Source: Chara braunii (taxonomy: Eukaryota; Streptophyta; Charophyceae; Charales; Characeae). Taken from it: a DNA stretch of 31,921 nucleotides. Below are positions 1 to 9,131 of this stretch, piece by piece. The DNA is taken from assembly GCA_003427395.1 (NCBI GenBank), contig BFEA01000061.1, positions 3,046,215 to 3,078,135 on the forward strand, in the 5' to 3' direction. Below the pieces are notes generated by a model. It ran no database searches. It was not told the origin of the DNA and saw only the letters and a program-made list of their open reading frames with translations. Position numbers and translations under genes: made by a program. How positions within the stretch are numbered: position 1 is the stretch's first letter; each line of letters opens with the position of its first letter.

Positions 1-595
1 CTAGCCACTGATAAGAGTAGCAGGGGAATCATGTCTTATTAGTGACTAGTCTGATATAAGATTTGTGAGGTTTCAAGGACACCTGCCTTATCACTGATTA
101 AACCTAACATTCTAGTTAGTGATAAGAGTGGTAAGGATCCTTGGACACTCACCTTATTGGGGGTTAGCTAGTGATAAGAGTAGCAGGGGAATCCTGTCTT
201 ATCAGTGACTAGTTTGATATAAGATTTGTGAGGTTTCAAGGACACCTGCCTTATCTCTGATTCAACCTAACATTCTAGTCAGTCATAAGAGTAGTAAGGA
301 TCCTTTGACACTCACCTTATTGAGGGTTAGCCAGTGATAAGAGTAACAGGGGAATCCTGTCTTATCAATGATTAGTCCGATATAAGGAGTTGTGAGGTTT
401 CAAGGACACCTTCCTTATCAATGAACATCATAGGGCTTAAGCAGTGATAAGAGTAGTAAGGATCCTTCGGTACCCGCCTTATTGAGGGTTAGTCAGTGAT
501 AAGAGTAGCAGGGGAATCCTGTCTTATCAGTGACTAGTCCGATATAAGAAGTTGTGAGGTTTCAGGGACACCTGCCTTATCAGTGGCTGGCCATA
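1..595. repeat. Satellite-like tandem array, unit about 163 bp, about 3.6 copies
   Basis: The phrase GTGATAAGAGTAGCAGGGG (or a close variant) recurs near 7, 170, 333 and 495, giving a period of about 163 bp. The last copy is cut short near 595. Every unit also carries the phrases TTGTGAGGTTTCA, GGACACC, GTAAGGATCCTT and GCCTTATT or CACCTTATT. Inside a unit the words GTGATAAG and CTTATCAC alternate, so the unit is built of inverted half-sites and can fold into hairpins. Copies differ by scattered substitutions. The array starts at the window edge, so its true length is unknown. No coding is seen. Confidence 0.92.
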
Positions 596-1886
596 GGATA
601 AGTCTACCGCTAAAATATGTTTGACACACAAGGGTCAAGGCCCACTAAGTTGCCTTTGTCCAACAAAGCTCCTGTAACAGGATGGATATGTCTTGAATGG
701 TCTACCATACCGCCGCTAACTTTCCCCACAATCTGCATTATTCAGTCCTAACTAACTATTTTTGATTCTACTGAAAGGGGATAAGTGAGATCTTGCCTCA
801 GAGAAAGACTATCCATTCATCGGATTCCTTTCCATGAGATTTTTTCCACAAGTTGGATTGATGATGTAATCATGTGTGTTGGGAGAAGGAAAGGGACCTC
901 AGATAGGATAATCCCAAAAGGGATAAGAATGAGATAGCGAAAAGGAGTATGGAGAATTTTCGTGACAGTAAAAAGGAAGTGAACTGTTATTCACTACATG
1001 AAGCGAAAAGGGAACAGCCCAAACATTTAGTTAAGGATAGAAGTCAGACAAAAGACACAGAGTCTAGAAGGGACTTTCTAGATCTCAGTTAGGAAGAGAG
1101 ATGTTAAGTTTCTTTTGGACTTTGTTGTGTCTACAGGTTTCGACACTTCGGAGAACTTACGGGGAGATCCGTAAGAACAACAATTTTGTTATCTCTGGAT
1201 AACAGGTCGGTAGAACTCCGACTCAACTTCCACCCATGGCTTGACACCCACACCTAAGACCAGACGTAAGAAGGGAACATATAAATCTCCCCCCCTGTAT
1301 CTATAACTAAATTGTCCAAATCACACTCAGGAGTCTTCAAAATATGTGGGGCTGGGGTAAAATGGAATCAGGGTTAGGAAGGAATGTTGTTTTCAAGGGT
1401 TTGGGGCGCGAGTGGTATGTTGTGAGTGGGTTAAAGGTTGACACTCGTAGCGCATTCTGTGTTTGCATTTGTATGTGTGTATGTGTTTTCCTGCATCTGC
1501 GTAGGTGTTGAACATTTGTACTGTCTCCTGAGTTTGGGATCTTCTGGATATTCGGGCAAAGGGGCACGACAATCGTGAAAGTGAGGTCCACCGCTCAGTC
1601 AGCTCCTCTAATTTACATACATACATATATATATACTTGTGAATGAGATCGTAGGCTAGTCGGTACCTAGAAAGTCATTTTGTCTTGAACTTCTTTTTTA
1701 GAAGAATGAGAGATTACTAAGGGTTTGACTCTGGCATTTTCATAAGGTCAACAAAAGGGACATAGAGTCATTGTCTTAAGCTAGCTAAGCGTGGAAGACT
1801 GTCCGAGAAGTCGACCTGATTAGATAGTTGGTCCGGAGAGTTAACATCTCTGGGCTCGACATACGGGTCAGTCTTAAGGCGTTCTA
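596..1886. other. Intergenic sequence without recognisable genes
   Basis: No open frame here has a recognisable motif. The only simple sequence is a short ACAT/AT run at about 1614-1637. The region separates the satellite array from the TATA-bearing repeat that precedes the retrotransposon. Confidence 0.6.
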
Positions 1887-2023
1887 CCGCGCGTATGCCT
1901 ATGCTACGGCGATCGAGAAAACGCCCTCGGTTGGCCTACCTCTGCGATTGCATATAAAAGCCTTCACACGTGGGTCAGTAGCTCAGCAGGGATACGCCCA
2001 CCTAAGGGATGGTGACAGCTCCC
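1887..2023 (+). repeat. Dispersed repeat A, copy 1, with TATA-like box (possible U3/promoter segment)
   Basis: By eye this stretch matches the reverse complement of 26600-26730 at roughly 80 percent. Shared blocks include CGCGCGTA, AACGCCCTCGG, CCTCTGC, TGCATATAAAAGC, GTGGGTCAGTAGCTC, AGGGATACG and GGTGACAGC. The conserved TATATAAAA-like core, with matching sequence on both sides, suggests an LTR promoter (U3) segment. It lies about 180 bp upstream of the 5' LTR-like repeat. The 3' copy of the element has no equivalent at the matching distance, so it is either U3 missing from the 3' end or an unrelated older insertion. Confidence 0.6.
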
Positions 2024-2203
2024 GCAGGTGGAGGTATGTTGTACCTCGTGGGATCCCTAACCTCTTGTAGGGAGTCGCGAGAGGTATAGCACGCGCGCAC
2101 GGTCGGAGTTTGTATTTCATAAAGTGACAAAAAAAGAAAACTCCTGAGTGACACGACTGTGAGGTCCGACACAAAACTACTTTGCGTCTAGGGTGTGGGA
2201 CCG

Positions 2204-2393
2204 CCGCGCACGACACCGCGACGCGCGAAAAACGATCGAGTTGCTTCATCGGACCCACACGGGGGATTTCAGTTTCGTCTGTGTCCCCACACTCAATTTC
2301 CAAAAATCCTTGGCACACTCCATCTTGCTGTTTTTCTGGGCCTCTTTCAGCATGCCTAACACTCCGAACGGAAGACAGCACAGGGCGTGAGGT
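2204..2393 (+). repeat. 5' LTR-like terminal repeat (at least the part next to the PBS)
   Basis: This segment repeats at 13532-13720. From CGCGAAAAACGATCGAG onward the two copies differ at about five positions in roughly 170, and identity ends at the primer-binding site, as expected for the U5 end of an LTR. Upstream of about 2204 the copies diverge. At 190 bp it would be a short LTR, and the usual TG start and CA end are not evident. The true LTR may extend upstream into the TATA-bearing repeat, with the matching part lost from the 3' copy. Confidence 0.75.
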
Positions 2394-2406
2394 TGGTATC
2401 GGAGCC
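2394..2406 (+). other. Primer-binding site complementary to initiator methionine tRNA
   Basis: TGGTATCGGAGCC lies directly after the 5' LTR-like repeat. The usual plant retrotransposon PBS for tRNA-iMet is TGGTATCAGAGCC, so 12 of 13 positions agree. The position, immediately downstream of the repeated segment, is exactly where minus-strand priming is expected. The mismatch could follow the host tRNA sequence or be a mutation. Confidence 0.85.
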
Positions 2407-2529
2407 GACACGTGTCGGTTCTGATGATAGTAAGTCGAACTGGCGAGAGGTAAGAGAAACCCTCAACTAGCTCGTCGAGATCGCCCCGTAACCAGGTTTC
2501 AGTCTAGTACGGCTGCACCAGCAATACCA
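2407..2529 (+). other. Retrotransposon leader between PBS and gag
   Basis: In the gag frame four consecutive stop codons (TGA TGA TAG TAA, 2422-2433) close the frame just after the PBS. After them the frame stays open up to the ATG at 2530, so gag could begin at a non-ATG codon, but 2530 is the first ATG in frame. RNA packaging signals would be expected here; none can be recognised by eye. Confidence 0.5.
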
Positions 2530-3663
2530 ATGGTGGACGGTTCTAGCGTGATCGTTAGCATCCCTGCCCCCTTCCCCTTCTTCCCTAACCATACTCATCC
2601 CGAGGCTTGGATGGAAGCTGTCGAAGCTCAGAACTACAGCGCGGCCGATCTCCCCCGCGTTCTGACACTACTACTTCGTAACACCTCACATGACTGGTTT
2701 AGAAAACATACGTGGGTAGATTGGGATACTTTCAAGCAAGCATTCTTGGCTCGATATGATACAGTTAGTGAAGATGCCGCCTGGTACGTACTAAAAAATC
2801 GACCCCAAGGACCAGGGGAACTGTTACCTGATTTCGTTGATCGGTTTTAAACCACATTGGACAAATCCGGGCGAGACGAGAAATCCGCTCGAGACCTGTT
2901 CATCGATCACCTACGAAGTCCGATACTGAAACGGAAGTTACAGAAAAAGGTTCCGCCAAAAATACACTCGTTATCGGCTATCATAACTGAAGCTTTGGAA
3001 CTAGACCTGGCTGATACAAAAAAGTACATCAGCCAAGGAGACGAAGACATTATGGATACCATACGGGATGTAACGACTAAAAGACGATCATGGTTGCAGG
3101 CGGTCGAACGGTTTTATCCCCGCCCTGATCATGACCTTCCCGGCGGAACCGTTTCTGATATCCCGACTGCTTCTCCTCCCTCTCCCCCAGTGAATCAATC
3201 GATCGCAGTTGTTAGAAACGAAACTTCATCTGAACCCCCCTCGCCGGTAGTAACCAATTTGCATCTTGCCCAGATGATCCATACGGCCACTACCAAGCAG
3301 TCCGAATGGATGAGTAACTTGATCCAAATGCAGGCGGCTCACATGGAACGGATGGAACAGATAATGAGTCGGCTCATTAAGCCTAACCCGGCTCCTGCCC
3401 GACCTGCCCCTGCATCGTTTCCGCTCTTACCTGCTCTGCCTGCTCCAGGATTCGCCCCTCAGTATCCCCATCTAGCTAATCCGGCAGGAAAGATCGAGTG
3501 TTTCAAATGCAAACAGCCCGGGCATTTTGCCCAAGACTGTCCGCAACCGAAACGTAATCAGCCTCCCCCTGCTGAGGCCCCTGTCGCCCTTAATCAAGGA
3601 CGAGTGGCCGCTCTGATGGACACGGATCAGGGAGAAGAGCTCGTAGCGTATGCTCCAGAATAG
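2530..3663 (+). pseudogene. gag: Gag polyprotein (nucleocapsid with CCHC zinc knuckle), interrupted by one in-frame stop
   Basis: This is the structural protein that packages element RNA into cytoplasmic virus-like particles. Residues about 50-90 carry the tryptophan-rich Retrotrans_gag pattern (DWFRKHTW, then DWDTFKQAFLARY). A proline-rich linker follows, then a CCHC knuckle CFKCKQPGHFAQDC near residues 324-337. The frame is a single one from ATG 2530 to the TAG at 3661, with one internal TAA at 2848-2850 where a Gln codon would fit. After the TAG the same frame continues into protease, so the TAG could be a readthrough site, a decayed codon or a reassigned codon. Length is near 377 codons, normal for Gypsy gag. 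Family assignment is firm; functionality is doubtful. Confidence 0.85.
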
Positions 3664-4524
3664 CCTTCCTCTTCTGCGACAATAGCGTCGACCTCAAGAG
3701 CTTCTTCCTCTGACGATGCTGACGTGGTCGGTCCCCTCGAGTATCTCCATCTTGTCGGAATGATCGGAGCGATCCGATCGGCCCAAGATGATCTCGAATG
3801 GGTCGAACGCAAGTCCAATCCTGGACCGCAGTTTCGGACAGGAGATATTGATGTATTGAAAACGCTCAAGCAATTAGATATTTGTGTACCTATCCCAGTA
3901 GGACATCTGCTCACCATATCTGAAGCAGCAAACGATAAACTTCTACAACAATGCAAGAAAAATCAAAAGCGCTTCACCTATCAGCGCATACAACGGATGT
4001 TGAAGAAGAAGGAAGGAAACGAGGAGATTGCACCTCCCGAGCCTGACACGAAAGAACCCGAAGCCGCACGAATAACAGCGATCTCTTTAGCAGAAAAAGA
4101 TCACTTCGTACGAGATCGGCCGGTATTGTGGAAAAGTGCGGAATGTGACTGTGAAGTTTGGGGCAAGCCGTTTAATGCCCTTATTGACACAGGGTCTTCT
4201 GCCGTGGCCATATCATTGAATACTGTTAAAAATACGGGACGACTGGAATCCATTCTTCCTCAATCTAGCAAAAACAATTATGTCTCTGCCAACGAGGAGG
4301 CAATGAACATCGTAGGCATTATCGAGAACGTGGTTGTAAAAGTTGGGCGAGTACACGTCCTTGTTAACGCGCTCGTAATAGATGTACGTTCCTATTTTGT
4401 GTTATTGGAATTACCTTGGGCAATGGCAGTAGGCGCACGTCTGCATTTCGATTCGAGACAACTGGTACTCGCACAACTGGTACTCACACAAACCGTAAAA
4501 GTTGGGCGAGTACCCGAACGATAA
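3664..4524 (+). pseudogene. pro: Aspartic protease domain of the polyprotein
   Basis: The gag frame continues without a stop from 3664 to the TAA at 4522. The protease active site is LIDTGSSAVAIS with the catalytic Asp at 4186-4188, followed by hydrophobic strands (NIVGIIENVVVKVG, then VLVNALVIDV and YFVLLELPW), as in retropepsins. The enzyme acts as a dimer and cleaves the Gag-Pol precursor. The last 60 bp hold short duplications: GTAAAAGTTGGGCGAGTAC occurs near 4335 and again near 4494, and ACTGGTACTC is also doubled. These probably contributed to loss of frame before RT. A short stretch in the third frame (about 4500-4590) looks like the missing link, so more than one indel is likely. Confidence 0.8.
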
Positions 4525-4579
4525 AGCGGATCCCTAACCCGGCCCAAATAGGGATGATTCGATACGTTGATCCCGATGA

Positions 4580-5428
4580 ATGTTCTCCCTCACGCCTCGG
4601 GGGTGGAACGAAGAAGAATGGAGGCACCTGGTCAAACTTTTCGAACGAGAAGTTCCCGAGGAATTTCAAGTGTACCCCGACACCACCCGAAGCTTCCACG
4701 TGGACGTCGGAGACAGCGCGTGCACACCTCTGACGACCCGGGTCAATCCTTCAATCCTCCTCGGGGAACCTATATTGCAAGTTTCCGATCTGGCTGATGA
4801 TTTGGAACCCCCTCGTACCTTGTACGATCGTACCTTGTACGAGACTCGTACCTTGTACGAGGGAGCTCTCTCCTTACGAACACGTTATCAGCAAACAGAA
4901 CAGTATTTAGACGTTTCTGTTTTTCCACCCCGATCGTTACTAACGACAGGAGCCACCATCGCCTCGATTAAACAAGAGGCGGAAGCACCGGTAAATGATG
5001 TACCTAATCTGATGCAAGAAATGACGGATCTAACAGGGCTAATTGTGGAACCGACCTCGGTTGGTTCAGAAACTGACGCTGAAACTAAAAAAACAGAGAT
5101 GATCAGCCCTGCTGAGTCCCAAATGATAGCAACTGTCTTCTCTGTTCGCACCAGTAGTTCCGTTTTTTCTAGTGTCCATGATCGACGGGAACGGCCAGTT
5201 AATTGGATTGATATGCCCCTTAAGATTTCCGGGGAATCTACAATCACCTTGCCAGGCCACGTCCCCACGGAACTTCGAAAATCGTTAATTCGTGTGTTAA
5301 ATGCCTACGAAGAAGTATTGAGCATACATGATAACGACATCGGCTTAACTAATGTGATTGAGCATGCCATTCTCATGGAAGATCATCCACCCATTAGCTG
5401 CACTCCCTACCGATACTCGCCAGCTTAA
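4580..5428 (+). pseudogene. pol: Protease-RT connector and N-terminal part of RT
   Basis: This open frame lies in a different frame from gag-protease. Most of it is an acidic, Ser/Thr-rich linker without a recognised domain. Around 4813-4862 it holds three copies of an RTLY-containing peptide encoded by palindromic DNA. The end (HAILMEDHPPISCTPYRYSPA) is the conserved start of Ty3/Gypsy RT, in which the chain runs into a Tyr-Arg-rich segment just before the fingers. The frame stops at TAA 5426-5428, but the same frame resumes directly with AAAFQRIKEFEANGWIEP, clearly RT. The stop therefore interrupts one protein. Confidence 0.75.
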
Positions 5429-6298
5429 AGAGCTGCCGCTTTTCAACGGATTAAGGAGTTCGAAGCTAATGGATGGATTGAACCTGCTATAGGTCCATGG
5501 TCTTTTCCCGTAGTGATCGTACCTAAAAAGGCCGGAGGGATTCGTATTTGTATTAATTATCGAAAATTGAATGATATCACGATTAAAGATGTGTACCCCC
5601 TCCCCCGGATTGATGAATTATTGGATGCGATTGAGAGTGCTCGATTTTTCAGCAAGTTTGATGTTCGCCATGGATTCCATCATCTTCTTGTCCGAGAAGA
5701 AGATCGTCCGACAACCGCGTTTGTGCTTTTCACAGGTACGTGGCAATGGATTCGATGCCCGATGGGTATCTGCAACGCCCCTGCGACTTTTCAGCGTGCC
5801 ATGAACATGGCTTTCCGGAATTTCGTGCGGAAGATTCGCCTGGCGCAGAGCATCATCAACTACTGCGTGATTGTGTACATGGATGACATCTTGGTGTATT
5901 CGAGCTCCTACGAGGGACACGTGCAGCACATCCAATGGGCACTGCATGCGTTACGAGATGCAAGTTTCAAGGTGACGCTTGAGAAGTGTCAGTTTTTCCT
6001 CACCACCATTTCCTTCCTAGGGCACGTGGTGACAGACAAGAGACTCCAGCCGGAGCCACAGAAGGTGGCAGTTATCAGGGATTCTCTGGTGCCTACAACT
6101 ATCACGCAAGTTCGCGCCTTTCTGGGCCTGGCCTCGTACTACCGAAGATTTATCAAGGACTTTGCGGCGATTGCGGGACCCCTCACGAATCTGCTGCGCA
6201 AAGATCAGTCGTTGATCTGGACACCAGAATGCGATCAAGCATTTTTCAAACTCAAGGCCGCTCTCATTTCGGTTCCGGTCCTTATAAGACCAGATCCC
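5429..6298 (+). pseudogene. pol: Reverse transcriptase (RVT_1) of Ty3/Gypsy type
   Basis: This is the RNA-dependent DNA polymerase that copies element RNA from the tRNA primer. Visible motifs in order: VPKKAGGIRICINYRKLN (fingers), YPLPRIDELLD, FFSKFDVRHGFHH (first catalytic Asp), TAFVLF, CPMGICNAPATFQRAMN, YMDDILVYS (5878-5904, catalytic Asp pair), FLGHVV, and the thumb LGLASYYRRFIKDFA. The chain between AMN and YMDD is longer than in most Gypsy elements (IRLAQSIINYCVIV), a small insertion. The frame is open throughout this part and shifts near 6298, where RNase H continues in the next frame. All catalytic residues are present. Confidence 0.93.
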
Positions 6299-6656
6299 TT
6301 TTGTTCTCATCACCGACTGGCAGCCAGAGGCGATTTCGGCGATCCTTGCCCAGGTGGGATCGAGCGGACTCGAGAGTGTAGTGGAGTATGCGTCCAAATC
6401 AGTGCCCGCCTGCAAGCGCAATTACGCCGCTCCAACGGGTGAATGCTATGCGGCTCTCTGGGGAATCAGTCACTTCCGTGCTTACCTGTACGGGCGAAAA
6501 TTCACCCTGGTGACTGATCATGAGCCCCTGTTGGCTCTGAAGAAGTCGAAGGATTACTCGGGCATGATCGGGCGATGGGCAACGGTGCTGCAGAGCATGG
6601 ACTTTGACATTCGTCATCGAAAGCACTAGAGACACGCGAATGTGGATGGACTGACA
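6299..6656 (+). pseudogene. pol: RNase H domain of pol
   Basis: Starting near 6299 the frame reads FVLITDWQPEAISAILAQ, the first RNase H strand with its Asp. It continues through ASKSVPACKRNYAAPTGE (metal-binding Glu), HFRAYLYGRKFTLVTDHEPL (Asp) and the terminal DFDIRHRKH. The domain degrades the RNA strand during reverse transcription. A TAG at 6627-6629 splits RHRKH from RHANVDGLT, where the family has an unbroken Lys/Asn-rich segment. A TGA at 6654 follows at the usual Ser-Arg of the domain end. The domain is in a +1 frame relative to RT. Confidence 0.85.
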
Positions 6657-6769
6657 TGACTACACCGGCCTGAGAAGGTTCCAAAGTGTGAGGAGGTAAT
6701 TCCGTGGAACGAACCCTAACACGAGATCGACCTCGCTACAGCCAACTGGAGATCTTATCGAAGCAGTAA

Positions 6770-7242
6770 GTGACACGAGGACTAATTGTTATGTTCTGCT
6801 CTCCCTGCATCCCCTCCTCCTCTGCCATCATGACTACCCCACTCGCCTCCGCAATCCTTTCTTCTCCTACTAACTCTGCCCCTCTTACTTCATCGGCTTT
6901 CTTCGCCACCCTTTCCGATAAATTCTGGTATTTTTGCACGTGTATTGCACGAGTTTATGGGGTCGACTGTCATCCCTTCGAGACCGAATTTGTTGATTGG
7001 GTAGAATGTGTCACGTGTGTCAACCGTGCGCACGGGGCCTGCGTTCGATATCGGACGAGTAGCAAGGAATGGAGGTGCCCCTTGTATAGAACGAACAAGT
7101 TCCCCACGGAGGTTCGATTCGAGGCCGCCCATACGGACGGCCCTGAATANAGTAGCAAGGAATGGAGGTGCCCCTTGTATAGAACGAACAAGTTCCCCAC
7201 GGAGGTTCGATTCGAGGCCGCCCATACGGACGGCCCTGAATA
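6770..7242 (+). pseudogene. PHD-finger-like zinc module in pol between RNase H and integrase
   Basis: In the integrase frame this segment reads FWYFCTC (Cys codons 6935 and 6941), then VECVTC (7007, 7016), AHGAC (His 7031, Cys 7040), and EWRCPLY (Cys 7076). The spacing C-x-C, C-x2-C-x4-H-x2-C, then W-x-C-P-x2 is that of PHD fingers of the PHF8/ING kind, which bind histone H3 tails. The eighth ligand is Tyr (TAT 7085), one G-to-A change from Cys. The N-terminal stretch before it (about 6770-6900) is Ser/Pro-rich. The exact start of the coding part is uncertain. A 92-bp duplication around an N lies at its end. The call rests on ligand spacing; function in integration targeting is inference. Confidence 0.6.
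7058..7242. repeat. 92-bp exact direct duplication flanking a single N (probable assembly join)
   Basis: Bases 7058-7149 and 7151-7242 are identical as read by eye, separated by one N at 7150. An exact repeat on both sides of a lone N is typical of two overlapping contigs joined without collapsing the overlap. The unit plus N is 93 bp, a multiple of three, so the frame stays open across it. Confidence 0.85.
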
Positions 7243-8652
7243 CGACGAAAAATACCGACGAGCGGAGGTTTGGACGGATAAAATTTTATTGGCAAAATTA
7301 GTGGGATTATCGTTGGGCCACCTCACCAAACACGACAGACGTAGGGCAACCGGGAGATCTCGGGACTATCGATGGATCAACGGTCATTTGGAAAAGCGTA
7401 AAACTGATGGGTGGGGTTCGTGGTTGACAGTTCCTCATCCATTCCAGAGATACGATTGGATCCGATCTGCTCACGAAGAACAGGCCGCTCATTTCTCGAT
7501 ACGTGTCACCGAAGCAACTGTATACCAGAACCGATGGTTCTGGTCCAATATACGAGATGACATCAAGTACATTGTTGCTAATTGTCTGGTTTGTGCCGCT
7601 GATCGCGCCCCTATACGGGGACCAAACACGATCGTACCCACGGAAGTAGAGCGTCCTTTCCAGCGAGTCAGTATGGACACGACAGATATTGACGTGCCAC
7701 CTGGCCCAAACCGCTGTGAATATTCCATCCTGTTAGTTTTAATTGACCATTTTTCCAAATACATCGAAGTTTATCCTTGTAAGACCCAAAAGGCCGCCGA
7801 AATAGCCACATACATCGAACGATTCCTCTATACCCATCTAGATACGGAAGAAATTCTAACTGACAATGGGTCGGAATTCAAAGGTGAGGTAGAGGAACTG
7901 CTTGCGCGAAGGGGCGTCACGCTCCGACATACGGCACCCCACATGTCCTAGTCGAATGGGTTGGCCGAGAATGCCAAGCGTATGATTAAAACCGCCCTTC
8001 GTAGGAACTTAGCGGCACACGACACGCGTCCTTGGCCCGAGATCGTATATCAGTCGTCGAGATCCATCGGGCCACCCCTCATGAGTCTACAGGGTTTACC
8101 CCCTTTCAACTTCCAACTAATAGCCTCCCCTGTGTCGATTACCGGGGTAACTCGAAAATTGCCGAAGCAGGGGGTAGAGACACGCGTGCAGCTCTCAAGG
8201 CCAAGGCCAAAAGGTACACCAAATTAATGGAACGGGCCGTCCCGAAGCTAGCCCGAAAAAGACAAAGGATGACCGAACTGGCCCACGGGAGACAGGTCCG
8301 TAGCTACGAGGCCCAGAATGGAAACGCTGGGCCCCAATACCAATATAAATTAGGGGACCTAGTGCAGGTACGTAAATGTGCATGCGACCAGAAACTCGCT
8401 CCCAAGTTTTTCGGCTGTTTTCGCGTTGTCGAACTCGGACCCAACGGCGCCAACACGGTGCGCATCGCGCCTGAGGCTAGTGCCAGCCATAGCTCTGTCC
8501 CCATCGTCCGGCATACCTCCTACCTCTGTCTCCTTCCTCCTTCCGATCTCCCTCCCTCTTCTTCCTCAGAAAGCGAGGAGAACGACGACGACCTAACTTT
8601 CTCCCGTCTTTCTCCCTTCTATCCTTCGTCCTCCTCTCCGACCTCGCCATGA
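7243..8652 (+). pseudogene. int: Integrase (HHCC zinc, DDE core, GPY/F-like C-terminus)
   Basis: This enzyme inserts the cDNA into host DNA. The zinc domain shows SAHEEQAAH and NCLVC. The catalytic core has RVSMDTTDI (first Asp, 7676-7678), LTDNGSEF (second Asp) and SNGLAE (Glu). Between the second Asp and the Glu the frame meets TAG 7949-7951, at the position of the highly conserved Gln before SNG. Near 8050 the frame changes; the new frame reads VVEIHRATPHESTGFTPFQL, normal integrase, and then GDLVQVRK, KLAPKFFGCFRVVELGPN and VRHTSYLCLLPP, the GPY/F-type module. No chromodomain is seen. The frame ends in a Ser/Pro/acidic tail at TGA 8650-8652, which overlaps the ATG of the next ORF. Confidence 0.9.
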
Positions 8653-9131
8653 GTTTTATCACGGAGCGCGTTCTTGACATTCAGCTGTTGTAGCCATGTG
8701 GCCACATCTCAGAGATTCGACAAGTTTGTCACCCTCGGCTCAATGTGGATCTTCGGCGTTTGATGCGATTCTTCTGCGACGAAGGTATCTGTGCCGCCGC
8801 CGCGTTTCGAATTGAAGGAAGTCCTCGCGCAATAGTATTCGCGGAGGTTACCGCAGTTCATCAGCTAGCGGGTCCCAGAACGAGCCACGTCACCACGGTG
8901 GCGGCATTCACCGGCGACATCAGCTCGGTCAATCCACTGGGGCATACCGCGATCTTGGCCTCGCTGCGCGAGTGGACAGAGCAAGTGTCCAACGTGTGGC
9001 AGCACGTCCTCGCCCGACAGGGGTATAACATCATCCCAATCTTTGCATCGGATCTTGACGGTATTCGCCGATCACCGCGCGAGCGGCCAGTTGCGATCCC
9101 GACCATCGTCCCCTTCCCCCATCCCCAATGA
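8649..9131 (+). pseudogene. ORF3, unrecognised protein of about 160 aa, coupled to pol by ATGA
   Basis: The ATG at 8649 overlaps the pol stop (ATGA), an arrangement known from termination-reinitiation in several RNA-virus and retroelement messages. The frame has one TAG at 8691-8693 after 14 codons and then stays open to TGA 9129-9131. Without the TAG it gives about 160 residues, mostly an Ala/Val/Thr-rich folded-looking domain (for example IVFAEVTAVHQLAGP, TAILASLREWTEQ). An alternative start inside the frame near 8745 would avoid the TAG. No domain is recognised. Its place behind pol is where envelope-like or other accessory ORFs sit in Gypsy elements, but no signal peptide or membrane segment is visible. 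Confidence 0.55.

Noticed and set aside
1-595. CRISPR-like array
   Set aside because: Units are contiguous, about 163 bp and diverged, without unique spacers; the window is eukaryotic.
1970-2070. Possible tRNA (A-box-like GTAGCTCAGCAGG, T-arm-like GAGGT/ACCTC)
   Set aside because: Acceptor and anticodon stems do not pair and the T-loop lacks TTCGA. The segment belongs to dispersed repeat A.
1983-2411. Minus-strand ORFs over the LTR copies (also 13307-13708)
   Set aside because: The shared peptide comes from the LTR repeat itself; no motif or start context supports coding.
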